Shown here: one piece after another, positions 6,512-15,284 of the stretch
Layout: the number at the start of each line of letters is the position of its first letter
How positions within the stretch are numbered: position 1 is the stretch's first letter
Origin: an uncultured Eubacteriales bacterium
Lineage (GTDB): Bacteria; Bacillota; Clostridia; Oscillospirales; Oscillospiraceae
Length of the DNA: 39,571 bases
Assembly: GCA_900319275.1 (NCBI GenBank)
Contig: ONNS01000010.1
Location: 1-39,571, forward strand
Reading direction: 5' to 3'
Notes under the pieces: model-generated
Told to the model about the DNA's origin: nothing
What the model saw: only the letters and a program-made list of their open reading frames with translations
Database searches by the model: none
Made by a program: the position numbers and the translations under genes

Positions 6512-7170
6512 CCTGCATTTCCTCCTATGCTCGCATAGAGATAGCCGCCGCGGAGATAAAAGCTGATCTCCGTGTTCGGCGTTTTGACATAGTGCAGATA
6601 GCCCTGTTCGTCGATGTAAAAGCGGATCCAGCCGCCCTCTGATGCCTGCTGTTCGGCGAGCTTGGCGTAGTATTTCGCGTTGTCCTCATCCTCGCCCAGT
6701 CGTGTGCCGGTCCCGCCGGCCGCCCAGCTCTCCGATAGGATCGCGGCGTCCTCGGCCTGCTGGGCAGACTCGCGCGCCTGCTCTACGATCTGGGTGCCGA
6801 TATCGGCAGAGGGATCTGCCGGCTCGATGCCCGAGGCCTCGGCGCCCGGCACGACGCGGCCGACCGTGGCCCAGATGGTCGGGATGACGATATCGCCGTC
6901 GCCGTTTTTGCCGACGACGCCGACGTCAAAGGTCAGCGAGGGCCGCGCCAGCACTTCCCAGGGCACGACGGCCGGGCCGAAATCCTCGGACAGCAGCACG
7001 TCGCGCGTCGCTGTCTGCGACCGGAAAACCGCATAGACGACGAGCCCGGCATAGTCCTCGCTCAGCTCAAACTCGGTCACGATGCCGCGGCTGCCGGCGG
7101 TGACCGGCTGGCCGCTCGGCTCGACGGCCGCCGAGGCGCAGCGGCCGTTTGCCCGGAATATGATTTTCAC
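6508..7170 (-). CDS. Baseplate / upper tail-fibre protein (BppU-like N-terminus)
   Basis: 220 residues. The first 110 residues (MKIIFRANGRCASAAVEPSG, then FELSEDYAGLVVYAVFRSQT) resemble the beta-rich N-terminal domain of upper baseplate proteins in phages of Gram-positive hosts. A helical alanine-rich part follows (QARESAQQAEDAAILSESWA) and the C-terminus (YIDEQGYLHYVKTPNTEISF) looks like a small beta tip. It sits between the tail hub genes and the fibre genes. Family membership is inferred from pattern and position. Confidence 0.65.
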   Translation of the reverse strand: MKIIFRANGRCASAAVEPSGQPVTAGSRGIVTEFELSEDYAGLVVYAVFRSQTATRDVLLSEDFGPAVVPWEVLARPSLTFDVGVVGKNGDGDIVIPTIWATVGRVVPGAEASGIEPADPSADIGTQIVEQARESAQQAEDAAILSESWAAGGTGTRLGEDEDNAKYYAKLAEQQASEGGWIRFYIDEQGYLHYVKTPNTEISFYLRGGYLYASIGGNAG

Positions 7171-7185
7171 TTGCTCCTCTCCTCT

Positions 7186-7386
7186 CTACTTGAATTCGCC
7201 GAGCACGATATAGGTGCCCGACTGCTTCATGACGACGACGCGGGCGCCGGCCGCGAGCGTTTGGCCGGTCTGCAGCCGTTTATAGCCTTTCTGCGTCGGC
7301 GCCGTCTGGCCGTCAAGCGTAAAGTGTACGCCGTCCGAGGCGACGCTCGAGACCGTCGCCAGGAATAAGGCGGCGCTCCCGCTCAT
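7186..7386 (-). CDS. Small beta-rich tail-region protein
   Basis: 66 residues (MSGSAALFLATVSSVASDGV onward), with a predicted all-beta pattern and no membrane segment. Its fold pattern (QTLAAGARVVVMKQSGTYIV) suggests an OB- or SH3-like barrel, common in small tail hub or baseplate parts. A TTG start 12 bases upstream would overlap the previous gene; ATG 7386 is preferred. Role not known. Confidence 0.65.
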   Translation of the reverse strand: MSGSAALFLATVSSVASDGVHFTLDGQTAPTQKGYKRLQTGQTLAAGARVVVMKQSGTYIVLGEFK

Positions 7387-7390
7387 CTCG

Positions 7391-8479
7391 TTATCCAATG
7401 TTGACCACCACCCTCTCCAGCTCGTGATCCATAACGCCGCCGACTTTGAGATCCATTGTCCAGGCGTGCTCTATGCAGATCGCGTCGAGATCTCCATAGC
7501 GCAGGCCGACCACGTCGGCCACGCCGAATCCCGGCTGCAGCGCCGTCGAGACGCTGATCGTCTCGGCGCCGATCAAGCTGTCGTTGCGTTTCTGGTTCAC
7601 GATCTCCTGCAGCGCGGCCAGGTTTTCCACATTGTTTACGCGCTCGACGCTGACGATGCGGCGGCCGCGCCGGATGATCGACAGCGGGCTCTGCGGGTTA
7701 TTGTTTTCCGCGCGTGCGACCAGCGGCGCGTTTTTATCGGCATTGCTGCACACGCAGACAAAGACGTTCGGGGCCTGGTAGATATCCGTGGAGCGGCCGA
7801 TTTTCGGCAGCATGCGGACGATCGGCAGCGCGCCGTGCGCGAGATCGTCCGGCTGGTCGGACAGGATGTGCTCGATATTGGCGGCCGTCGGCACCGATGC
7901 CGGCTCGAGGATCGCGGCGCCCCGCGAGTCAAACCACAGCGGATTATAGCTGATTTCCTCGAGCAGCCCGTTGACGATCTCGAGATAGCTGGTGCCGATG
8001 TCCCAGTCCTCGCGGGCCTCGGCAAAGGTCTTGTCCGTCCGGGTCTCGACGACCAGGATGATGCCGCAGGCCGTCAGCAGCTGCTTGATCGCTGTGAGAT
8101 AGTTTGTGCCCGCCGCAAAATAGAGCAGGCTCTCTGTGTAGGTGTCTTTGACGCGCCAGCACCGGTCGTAAGCCTCGATCCTGATCGAGGCGACGCCGTT
8201 TTCCTCCTCCGGGTCGACCGTCGCCGGCATGAATGTGCCCAGCGGATGCTCGGCGCCGTCGATGATCAGGACCGGCTCGATCTCATCGGCGAGCCAGTCT
8301 GGCTCGAGCCTGTTTCCGTCCACGTCCAGGACGACCGGCGAGAAGGTCCCGGACAGGGAGGTTTTGATCTCGGCGCCGTCGTCCATGCGCAGCGAGCGCG
8401 AGCCCTTTTCCGGGGCCTGCAGGAGACCGTAAAAGGCGTTGTTCCGCAGGACACGGTACTCAAAATCAATCGTCCTCAA
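7391..8479 (-). CDS. Tail hub / baseplate protein
   Basis: 362 residues from a TTG start at 8479, which overlaps the end of the distal tail gene by 14 bases and has GGAGGG six bases upstream; a longer frame from 8614 reads into low-complexity basic sequence and is not used. The opening (RTIDFEYRVLRNNAFYGLLQ) and the block DPEEENGVASIRIEAYDRCW match a family of clostridial tail proteins placed after the distal tail gene, whose domains resemble the tail hub (gp27/Tal-like). It should form the end of the tail tube. No peptidase motif is visible. Confidence 0.7.
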   Translation of the reverse strand: MRTIDFEYRVLRNNAFYGLLQAPEKGSRSLRMDDGAEIKTSLSGTFSPVVLDVDGNRLEPDWLADEIEPVLIIDGAEHPLGTFMPATVDPEEENGVASIRIEAYDRCWRVKDTYTESLLYFAAGTNYLTAIKQLLTACGIILVVETRTDKTFAEAREDWDIGTSYLEIVNGLLEEISYNPLWFDSRGAAILEPASVPTAANIEHILSDQPDDLAHGALPIVRMLPKIGRSTDIYQAPNVFVCVCSNADKNAPLVARAENNNPQSPLSIIRRGRRIVSVERVNNVENLAALQEIVNQKRNDSLIGAETISVSTALQPGFGVADVVGLRYGDLDAICIEHAWTMDLKVGGVMDHELERVVVNIG

Positions 8480-10784
8480 CGTAGTCCCTCCAGTGGATCC
8501 GCCGCACCGTCGCCGAGTAGGCGCGGTAGAAGTGCACGACCTGTTTGCTCCATGCCTGCAGGAGGCCCACCAGCGTCTCGCCGCTCGGCGCCTTATAGAT
8601 GATCGGTTTCCCAATCAACGCCTCAAAGGCGGCGGCCTGGGCCCGCTCGGATAGATTCCAGGCGACTGCAAAGCTGGCCTGCATGGTTTTATAGGGCGCT
8701 GTCTCGAACTCCGGGTACTCCTGGCCCGCCAGGTTGAAAATTTCGACCGTCCGCGTGGCCGCATAATCCTCCATGCGTGACGGCGTCGCGGTTTTTTCGA
8801 GCTCGAGCCAGTCCCCGCCGGAGAGCAGCGCCAGTGCGAGCTGGTCGGTGCTGAGCTCGCCCTGCACGGTGTTCGATCGTCTGTAATAGCCGCCCGGCAG
8901 ACGGTTGATCACAACCCACTCGTGCTCGCCCTGCACGACGCGATCGGTAAAGGTCCGCGCGGTCGTGTGGCCGATCTGCACGCCGTCTCGATAAATCAGA
9001 TAGTCATTGGTCGGGCTCGGAGGGTCCCAGCTCAGCGCGGCGTCGACGCCGAAGTCGCCCTGCAGCGAGATCTGATCGCCCGGCTGATTTGTTACGGTAA
9101 ATGTATAGGATCCCGGCTCACTCCATAAACCGTACTGTCCCTGGACCTCGACGGTCACGGTGTGCTCTCCGTCGGCAAGATAGTCCGGCAAGGTGAAGTT
9201 CTTCTCCGTGCCGAAGTACGGGCCGTAGGCCTTGCCGTCTACGGTCGCGCGCCAGGCCTGCTGTCCGTCGACCTGCCAGCGGATCGTGGCAAACGGGACC
9301 GCGTCGGCGCTCACAGTGGGCGCGAGCGGCGCCGCGACGACGGTGAATGTCGCGTAGGCACTCCACGGTCCGGCCACGCCGTCGGCGTTATAGGCCCGTA
9401 CGCGCCAGTTTTTCGCCCCAGCTGTGAATGTGTTGGCCGGTGCTGTGTATGTCTTGGCCTGGCCGTCCACGTGGGCCAGATCCACCCAGGCATTGGTCAC
9501 CCAGCGCTGCAGGTCAGCGCCGGTTGGCGTGGATCCAGACGGGTTACTCGCTATCCAGCGGAAGATGATCGGCGCGCTGCCGTCCTCGACGGTCCCGCTC
9601 GGCGATTCCGGTGCCGCGCTGGTGTTACTGTCTGTTGTGCTAAATGTTGCGCCGCTGCTCCACGATCCGGCGACGCCGTCGGCGTTATAGGCCCGCACGC
9701 GCCACTGCACCGAGCCGACCGTAAATGTGTTGGCCGGTACCGTTAAGGTGTTGGCCGATCCGTCCACATGGCCCAGGTCGATCCAGTCGGTGCCGTTGTA
9801 GTACTGCAGATCGGCTCCCGTCGGCGTCGAGCCGGTGGGATTGCTGGTGGTCCAGGAAAATGTGATCGGCCCGCGCGGATTGCGATAGGACGAGACCGGT
9901 GTGAGCGGCGTGGCCGTGGTTTCGCGGTCTGTCGTCGCAAACACATAAATTATGCCAAAATTGTAAACTTGCCCATTTGTTGCAGTTACGTCGACCTTCC
10001 ATTGCAGATTGTCTGACACCGGAAATGTGTTCGCCGGGATCGTAACGCTGTTGTCAGTCGGATTTTCCGGCAGCACATTATTCCATGCTCCATCGTTGCC
10101 CACGCGCCAGCGAACAACTGCGCTTTCCTGCGTCAGCTCTCCGGTGCAGTATTCGCCCTCCTTCGGCTTAGCTGTCCACGACAATTTGCACGGTTTTGTC
10201 CTGTCAAAATATCGAAAATCGCGAGGCCCGTCGGCATACTGCACATCAAGCGGCACCAGGTAAGAGTCATCATACTCGACTGTCAGCGTCGGCCAGTTCC
10301 CTCCGGCGCCGCCATAGATCTGGAACACATCATCCGAATATAAAGTCATATTCGCGTTAATGACAAGCGCTCCGAAATTTCTGAGAATCTGCTGGGCGCC
10401 ATATTCGTCAGTCAGGCTCAGGCTTGCCATTTGCCACGCATTGCTCTCTCCTGCGGAGTATGTTCCGACCCAGTACCCGCTCGAATCATCCTGGAATGTT
10501 CTCCATGTTATTGTCGCAGCATCCACGCGCGGTCTGGTTCTGATCGACAAAAGCGCATCTGCTTTGATATCTGCAAACCTGAATGCATATCTCAAGCTCA
10601 GCAGTCGGTTGAATTGCAGCGAATTTGGGAAATCCGGGAAATTAAACAGCAGATATCGCGTGCCATAGACATCATTTACAACCTGCAGCTGATAGATCTT
10701 TGCACCGTTGTCATTGTAGTCCCACTCCTGCTGATTTATCATCGCCGCGCTGGTCGCGGTGATGGTTATTGATGCAGTCGCCAT
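8466..10784 (-). CDS. Distal tail protein with tandem fibronectin/Ig-like repeats
   Basis: 772 residues. The N-terminal 180 residues form a beta-rich carbohydrate-binding-like domain (MATASITITATSAAMINQQE). Residues 190-500 hold Fn3/Ig-like repeats of about 98 residues; two are close copies, with shared blocks NPxGSTPTGADLQ, ANTFT and WRVRAYNADGVAG, seen also as a 294-base periodicity in the DNA (near 9379 and 9673). The last 180 residues (FNLAGQEYPEFETAPYKTMQ) resemble the distal tail region. It follows the tape measure gene. Surface Ig-like repeats on tails are thought to hold weakly to mucus or wall sugars. Confidence 0.75.
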   Translation of the reverse strand: MATASITITATSAAMINQQEWDYNDNGAKIYQLQVVNDVYGTRYLLFNFPDFPNSLQFNRLLSLRYAFRFADIKADALLSIRTRPRVDAATITWRTFQDDSSGYWVGTYSAGESNAWQMASLSLTDEYGAQQILRNFGALVINANMTLYSDDVFQIYGGAGGNWPTLTVEYDDSYLVPLDVQYADGPRDFRYFDRTKPCKLSWTAKPKEGEYCTGELTQESAVVRWRVGNDGAWNNVLPENPTDNSVTIPANTFPVSDNLQWKVDVTATNGQVYNFGIIYVFATTDRETTATPLTPVSSYRNPRGPITFSWTTSNPTGSTPTGADLQYYNGTDWIDLGHVDGSANTLTVPANTFTVGSVQWRVRAYNADGVAGSWSSGATFSTTDSNTSAAPESPSGTVEDGSAPIIFRWIASNPSGSTPTGADLQRWVTNAWVDLAHVDGQAKTYTAPANTFTAGAKNWRVRAYNADGVAGPWSAYATFTVVAAPLAPTVSADAVPFATIRWQVDGQQAWRATVDGKAYGPYFGTEKNFTLPDYLADGEHTVTVEVQGQYGLWSEPGSYTFTVTNQPGDQISLQGDFGVDAALSWDPPSPTNDYLIYRDGVQIGHTTARTFTDRVVQGEHEWVVINRLPGGYYRRSNTVQGELSTDQLALALLSGGDWLELEKTATPSRMEDYAATRTVEIFNLAGQEYPEFETAPYKTMQASFAVAWNLSERAQAAAFEALIGKPIIYKAPSGETLVGLLQAWSKQVVHFYRAYSATVRRIHWRDYVEDD

Positions 10785-12575
10785 TTATCCCATCCTTTCC
10801 CGGATCCGCCGGCTCTGATACCATTCGATGATCTCGTCGAGCTCCTCGACGTTCTGAACGGTGATATTATAGACGGTATCGCCGCCGGCCATCAGCGCGC
10901 GGCTCTGTTCGTTGGAGTAGATCCGGCTGCCGCGCGGCAGCTGGACGTACTCGGGCCCGGCCTCGCCGACCCAGGTGCCGCCGCCCTGGAAAAAGTCTGT
11001 GCCGCCGGCATTGTATCTGACGTATTCCGAGCCGCTGTATTTCAGCTGCTGAAGGTTGGACATCTGGCCCCGGTCGATGTTCAGCCCGAGGGCGGTGCCC
11101 GCCTTGTTCCAGTCGAAGGTCACGATGCCCGTGATCAGGTTGACTGTATCGGCGACCGTGGCGGCCACGACGGACAGGCCGTACATGGCGTTTTTCACCT
11201 GCGTGATCGGGTTGATCCACGCCGGCAGTGAGTCGATTAATTTTGCACCGGCGCCCACCAGATCCATGACCGCATCGAACAGCCCCAGTCCTGTCTGCAC
11301 AAGCTTCGCGCCGTTTTCGATCAGCTTGGAGTCGATCAGCGCTTTCCCTGCGCCGTCCGTCAACTTTGCCAGGCTCTCATAGGCGGCCTGATTGGCCGGG
11401 GCCCACTGCACGGCGATCATGTTTTTATTTTTCTCGATCGTCTGTGTCAGTTTATTATGGGCGTCATCCACCGCACCCAGCCGCTCCAGATCCTGTTTGC
11501 TCATGACAAAGCCCTCTTCTCGGGCCTCGTTATACAGCCGCTGCGCCTCGTCGAGGTTCTGGATCAGCGGTGCGAGCTCTCTCGCGCCTTTGCCGAGGAG
11601 CTGCTGCGCCAGGGCGTCCCGCTCGGTCTCGTTGGTGACCTGGCTGAGCGCCTCGAGCACGTCCCAGAATATATCTTGATTGCTGCGCAGCTCGCCGTTG
11701 CTGTCGGTGACGGATACGCCCAGCTGCTGATAGGCCAGCGCGACGCCGCCGAGAGCCCCTTCGTATTCTTTTCCCTGCGCCGCGGCCTCGCGCGTTTTTT
11801 CGGCATGGTCGGCAAACTGCTGATTGGCCGTGTATGCGCTCTGCGTGATTTTTGCCATTGCCCCGGTTATTACCGACGCCTCGACGTCGATGTACGGTGC
11901 GGCATACTGGATCTGCTGCAGCATATCGGTGCTGAGGCCCGTGGTCACGCTCTGCGTCAGCAGGTCGTCGGCGCGGGTGGCGGCCTCGTCGGTGATCTGG
12001 TTTAACTGTTTGACGATCTCGATCACGGCAGTCGCGGCTGCCGTTATCATCCCGAGCTTGGCCACAGCACCGGCGGACAGACCGTCAAAACCGTCGAGCG
12101 CTTTTTTGGCGCCGTCCGGCAGCTGGATCCCGAGCTTTCCGGCCAGGTCACTCACCTGGTCGCCGAGCTTCACGCTCTGTTCCTTGCTGTCCTCCATGGC
12201 GTCGCCCACGTCCTCTACGCTGTCGGCGGCCTCCTCGCTCTGTTGGTGCATCTTGCCCAGCTGCTCCTCGGCTCCATAGAGGGCCTGCTTCCACTTCATG
12301 GTCGCCTCGGAGTTTTCGCCGGTGGCAGCCGTGGCTTTGTCGACCATGTCGCGCAGCAGATCCACGCGCTTTTGCGCCGTCTCGGTCTGCTTGGCAAGGA
12401 TCTCGCTTGTCTTGGCCGCCTTTTCCTCGGCGGTCGTGTTTTTATCAAATGAGGCTGTAACGGCCGCCATCTGGGCGTCCAGCGTTTTCGCCTGCTCGAT
12501 GATCTGTTTTATCTCAGCCCGGTACTGCTCCTCACCGTCTACCATCAGCCGAGGGCCGATACTCGCTTTCGCCAT
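10785..12575 (-). CDS. Tail tape measure protein
   Basis: 596 residues, the longest helical protein in the tail module, placed after the tail chaperone gene. Coiled coil covers about 15-150 (EQYRAEIKQIIEQAKTLDAQ and following). Hydrophobic alanine-rich stretches occur near 165-190 and 410-470, and a C-terminal GGGTWVGEAGPEYVQLPRGS motif (near 535) is widely shared among clostridial tape measure proteins. It sets tail length and may help DNA pass the membrane. At about 600 residues it predicts a fairly short tail. ATG 12575 overlaps the stop of the frameshifted chaperone. Confidence 0.9.
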   Translation of the reverse strand: MAKASIGPRLMVDGEEQYRAEIKQIIEQAKTLDAQMAAVTASFDKNTTAEEKAAKTSEILAKQTETAQKRVDLLRDMVDKATAATGENSEATMKWKQALYGAEEQLGKMHQQSEEAADSVEDVGDAMEDSKEQSVKLGDQVSDLAGKLGIQLPDGAKKALDGFDGLSAGAVAKLGMITAAATAVIEIVKQLNQITDEAATRADDLLTQSVTTGLSTDMLQQIQYAAPYIDVEASVITGAMAKITQSAYTANQQFADHAEKTREAAAQGKEYEGALGGVALAYQQLGVSVTDSNGELRSNQDIFWDVLEALSQVTNETERDALAQQLLGKGARELAPLIQNLDEAQRLYNEAREEGFVMSKQDLERLGAVDDAHNKLTQTIEKNKNMIAVQWAPANQAAYESLAKLTDGAGKALIDSKLIENGAKLVQTGLGLFDAVMDLVGAGAKLIDSLPAWINPITQVKNAMYGLSVVAATVADTVNLITGIVTFDWNKAGTALGLNIDRGQMSNLQQLKYSGSEYVRYNAGGTDFFQGGGTWVGEAGPEYVQLPRGSRIYSNEQSRALMAGGDTVYNITVQNVEELDEIIEWYQSRRIRERMG

Positions 12576-13134
12576 CAAATCACATCCATCTGTTCAATAA
12601 ACGACAGGTTTTTCTGTTTCTGTTTCGGCAGCGCGCCGCCGTTGTAGATAGCCAGACAGGAGATCATGTCGCGCATCTCTCCGATTTTCGTTACCATGAT
12701 CTCCTGTTTACTCATATTCATCCTGCGCCCGTAAAACAGGCACCAGGCGAGCGTCAGCTCGTGCTCGCCGCCTCCGGATCCTCTTTTTTTTTGCGGTTTT
12801 TGTCGGGCTCCTCGGTCTCGACCGTGGCCTGCCGGTCTCGAAACATGACGTCGACGGCCTCAGCCATCATCTCGTTAAAGTCCTGCACCGGTACAAAGTC
12901 CAGCAGCTCGGCCTGCAGGGGCTGCTCGGTGTACTCGCGGCCCTCCAGCCGCGCCTGCATCGCCTCGGCCTTTTCGTACCAGCGGGACATGATGCAAAGC
13001 ATCTTTTTCCCGCCGTCCGGAGTGTTCAGCAGCTCGCCGAGCTTATTGAGATCCTTGTCCGGACAGGTCTCTTTCAGCTCGCCCATCGCGCCGACGGAAT
13101 AGAGCAGGCCGTATTCCTTGCCGAATACTTTCAT
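12575..13134 (-). CDS. Tail assembly chaperone GT fusion, -1 frameshift product
   Basis: A run of nine A on the minus strand (12792-12784) in the 3' part of the G gene allows a -1 slip. The shifted frame stays open for 69 codons: RGSGGGEHELTLAWCLFYGR, then SKQEIMVTKIGEMRDMISCL, stopping at 12575-12577. The blocks W-C-L, SK-E and GEM-DMISC-AIYNG are typical T extensions of phage tail chaperones. The fusion would be about 186 residues. In lambda-type tails both G and GT are needed to load the tape measure protein. The slip rate cannot be judged from sequence. Confidence 0.85.
12754..13134 (-). CDS. Tail assembly chaperone G (unshifted product)
   Basis: 126 residues (MKVFGKEYGLLYSVGAMGEL), acidic and helical, between the major tail protein and tape measure genes, as expected for gpG-like chaperones. 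It coats the tape measure protein during tail assembly. The C-terminus is charged (EEPDKNRKKKEDPEAASTS) and the lysine triplet is encoded by the slippery A9 run, from which the GT form arises. Confidence 0.85.
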   Translation of the reverse strand: MKVFGKEYGLLYSVGAMGELKETCPDKDLNKLGELLNTPDGGKKMLCIMSRWYEKAEAMQARLEGREYTEQPLQAELLDFVPVQDFNEMMAEAVDVMFRDRQATVETEEPDKNRKKKEDPEAASTS

Positions 13135-13146
13135 CCGCGCGCCTCC

Positions 13147-13803
13147 TTACGCCGCCGGCAGCGCCTCGGCGGCCGTCATGCCCAGCACCGCGCGGGCGGC
13201 GTTGTAGGTCTCGAGCTCGGTCTCCAGCGGGTCGGAAAACCATTTCCAGCTCCTCTTCGCGGTGTCGTCGCGCATGATCCGCGCCGAGAGCGACTGCGTC
13301 TGCCAGTTGATTTCCTCGCCTTCTGTGGCCGCCGGCACATCGAACTGCGAGAAAATCAGCTTGCGGTAGACAAAGGCGCGGAAAAACTCGATGCCGTTGG
13401 ACTGGAAGCGCACAGCACAGCCGAGACCTACAAACGGGATCTTCTGTGCCTTGCCGTAGGTGTTGAAATTCACGGTGCTCTGCCCGACCGTTACGCTCTC
13501 GGTGCTGCCCGTGCCGAGGCCCATGATCATTTTCTCGGATGCTGTCAGCAGACCGTCGACCGTGAGTGCGAGGGTGCCGGTGCGGAAACGGCGCTGTCCC
13601 TCTTCTGCAGCCTGGTTGTCGGCGTAGAGCGTGTTATTATCGTTCGCGACCTCGATCGAGGGCGTGATATTGATGCCGCGGGCCAGATCGCGGCCGTTGG
13701 AGTAAGTCACCTCGCCGGCAGCGGCCGCATAGAGCGCCACGACCGGATAGCTGTATCCGGTCACGACTGCGCCGCGCGCGAGTTCGGCTTCATTGATCGC
13801 CAT
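13147..13803 (-). CDS. Major tail (tube) protein
   Basis: 218 residues, starting MAINEAELARGAVVTGYSYP, beta-rich, with NDNNTLYADNQAAEEGQRRF near 53-72 and SLSARIMRDDTAKRSWKWFS near 172-191, the usual pattern of phi13-type major tail proteins in Gram-positive phages. It builds the tail tube by hexamer stacking. Start ATG 13803 has an AGGAGG site; the gene lies between the gp10-like protein and the tail chaperone. Confidence 0.88.
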   Translation of the reverse strand: MAINEAELARGAVVTGYSYPVVALYAAAAGEVTYSNGRDLARGINITPSIEVANDNNTLYADNQAAEEGQRRFRTGTLALTVDGLLTASEKMIMGLGTGSTESVTVGQSTVNFNTYGKAQKIPFVGLGCAVRFQSNGIEFFRAFVYRKLIFSQFDVPAATEGEEINWQTQSLSARIMRDDTAKRSWKWFSDPLETELETYNAARAVLGMTAAEALPAA

Positions 13804-13804
13804 T

Positions 13805-14305
13805 TTATTCTCCTCCTGTGATTTCGTTGAGTTTTTTGTTTGCCGCGGCGTCCATAGCGTCATAGACGGCCGATTTCAGCCGCTTTTCCGTCGGGCGGAT
13901 AAAGGGCTGTTTAATCATGCCTGTCGATCCCGACTCGCAGGCTCTCGCAATCAGCGCATTCGGCTGGCCGTTCGGCCAGTGCTTGGTTTTGATATCGTTG
14001 TAGCCGTCAAAGCCGATTTTCACGTCGTACTGACCATATTTGTCGCGGATCGGCGTGACGCCCATACTTTCAACCAGCCCGATTTTTTGGCTGACTGAGA
14101 TCTTGCATGGCTTGCCCGCTTTCCAGTCGGCCATAGCCTGCGCGTCAGTGACGCGATCAAGAGAGCGGATCGCTTCTTTGATCCCGTCGGCCAGCACATC
14201 GGCGCCGGCGTAGAGCGCGGCCTTGCAGACCTCATCCGTGCCTTTTTCGAGCTTGTTGAGCTGGTCGATGTAGGCCCGGATGCCCTCGAACTTGAACTTA
14301 GCCAT
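13805..14305 (-). CDS. HK97 gp10-like head-tail protein
   Basis: 166 residues (MAKFKFEGIRAYIDQLNKLE). The pattern of an N-terminal helix pair (LNKLEKGTDEVCKAALYAGA) followed by a beta part and a final helix matches HK97 gp10, a tail completion protein placed just before the major tail gene. ATG 14305 overlaps the preceding stop by eight bases. A longer frame from 14356 lies inside the upstream gene and is not used. Confidence 0.8.
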   Translation of the reverse strand: MAKFKFEGIRAYIDQLNKLEKGTDEVCKAALYAGADVLADGIKEAIRSLDRVTDAQAMADWKAGKPCKISVSQKIGLVESMGVTPIRDKYGQYDVKIGFDGYNDIKTKHWPNGQPNALIARACESGSTGMIKQPFIRPTEKRLKSAVYDAMDAAANKKLNEITGGE

Positions 14306-14618
14306 AGCGCACGCCCCACAGCCATTCCCAATGCCAGAAGCCGGTATCCTCCTCAAACTGGACGCTGTTGAGGCTCCAGGCGATGCCGGAGCGGTTCAGC
14401 GCGGCCTCGAAGGCCTCGCGCCAGGGGTCAAACTCCTGTTTGGAAAACAGGTCGGTCGTGCCGGTCATGGCCCGCTCGACGTGGCGGCCGTTGGTCACTA
14501 AGTCCTCGGCGCCATCTTCTTGCCACACAAAGTAGCGGTCGGAGTTCAGCCGCTGGCCGTGGCTGACGGCGTCGGTGACGGCCGTATGTACGGCGATGAT
14601 TTTTTCATACCAGCTCAT
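14298..14618 (-). CDS. Minor head-tail joining / tail terminator-like protein
   Basis: 106 residues (MSWYEKIIAVHTAVTDAVSH), mixed alpha/beta, rich in W near the C-terminus (FWHWEWLWGVRYG). Position between the head closure and gp10-like genes is where siphophages encode connector or tail-completion parts. Similarity is not strong enough to name the family. Confidence 0.65.
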   Translation of the reverse strand: MSWYEKIIAVHTAVTDAVSHGQRLNSDRYFVWQEDGAEDLVTNGRHVERAMTGTTDLFSKQEFDPWREAFEAALNRSGIAWSLNSVQFEEDTGFWHWEWLWGVRYG

Positions 14619-14989
14619 AAGGGCGCCCCCTGTCTGTAGGCGACCAGCGTCAGGTCATCGGAGGGCGGGTAGACGTCCGGCACAAACTGTATGAGGTCGA
14701 TCCTGTACTCGTGCCCGTCCTCCGTGACCGCCTTATTCTGCGGGGTGATCTCCGTCGCTGTGTGCTGCACGCGCAGCACCCGGCTGACCGTCGTCTGCGC
14801 CTGTTTGGCGTCATAGTAGCGCTGCACGCCGACGCGGCGGTTTTCATAATTGAGCGTGACAAGCTTGGTCGGCTGCTCCTTCGGCTGATAGCCTGGGGCC
14901 GCGGCGTCGTCGATGTGGTAGATCGTAACGACGCCGTCGTTATAGCTCTGAGAGATCTTGTGGTCGGGTCTATGTGCAGCTTTCCACAA
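14615..14989 (-). CDS. Head closure protein
   Basis: 124 residues from a TTG start at 14989, the only start in frame that keeps the core; it overlaps the previous gene by 20 bases. The beta-rich core (DGVVTIYHIDDAAAPGYQPK, VTLNYENRRVGVQRYYDAKQ) fits the head-closure (gp16 of SPP1-like) type that seals the connector after packaging. Assignment rests on position and size rather than on a clear motif. Confidence 0.65.
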   Translation of the reverse strand: MWKAAHRPDHKISQSYNDGVVTIYHIDDAAAPGYQPKEQPTKLVTLNYENRRVGVQRYYDAKQAQTTVSRVLRVQHTATEITPQNKAVTEDGHEYRIDLIQFVPDVYPPSDDLTLVAYRQGAPL

Positions 14990-15284
14990 AATTCATCACG
15001 CCCCTGTCTGCCTGCATGGCCAGGATCAGGCTTTGATAGTTATTCTCAAACACGTCGAGAGCCGCGTCCCGGGCATAGCGGACATATTCTTTCAGCAGTG
15101 TCCGGGGATAGCCGGGGCTCTGATAGTCCCCGACCTCCCCGAGTTTATCGTCGAGATAGGCCATGCCGTCCTCGATCAGACCTGTGATCCGCCGGTTCGT
15201 CTGCTCGTCATCCCAGGTGATGTCGAGATAGGTCTTGATGTCGTCCAGCAGGCCCTCCGGCAGCTCACGCATGGCCCCGCTCAT
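14970..15284 (-). CDS. Head-tail connector (gp6-like)
   Basis: 104 residues, mostly helical: LLDDIKTYLDITWDDEQTNR, then LIEDGMAYLDDKLG and LLKEYVRYARDAALDVFENN. This is the usual helix pattern of gp6/gp15-type connector proteins, which form the ring between portal and tail. ATG 15284 overlaps the capsid stop codon (TGATGA). A second in-frame ATG is at 15272. Confidence 0.8.
   Translation of the reverse strand: MSGAMRELPEGLLDDIKTYLDITWDDEQTNRRITGLIEDGMAYLDDKLGEVGDYQSPGYPRTLLKEYVRYARDAALDVFENNYQSLILAMQADRGVMNFVESCT

Noticed and set aside
7424-8602. 392-residue plus-strand frame opposite the tail hub gene
   Set aside because: Composition of an antisense shadow, no ribosome site, no domain; similar antisense frames at 15719-16864, 17657-18817 and 37166-38047 rejected for the same reason.
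9345-9930. CRISPR array or direct-repeat element
   Set aside because: The periodic repeats are 294 bases long and coding, in frame with Fn3-like domains; no short repeat-spacer pattern was seen anywhere in the window.
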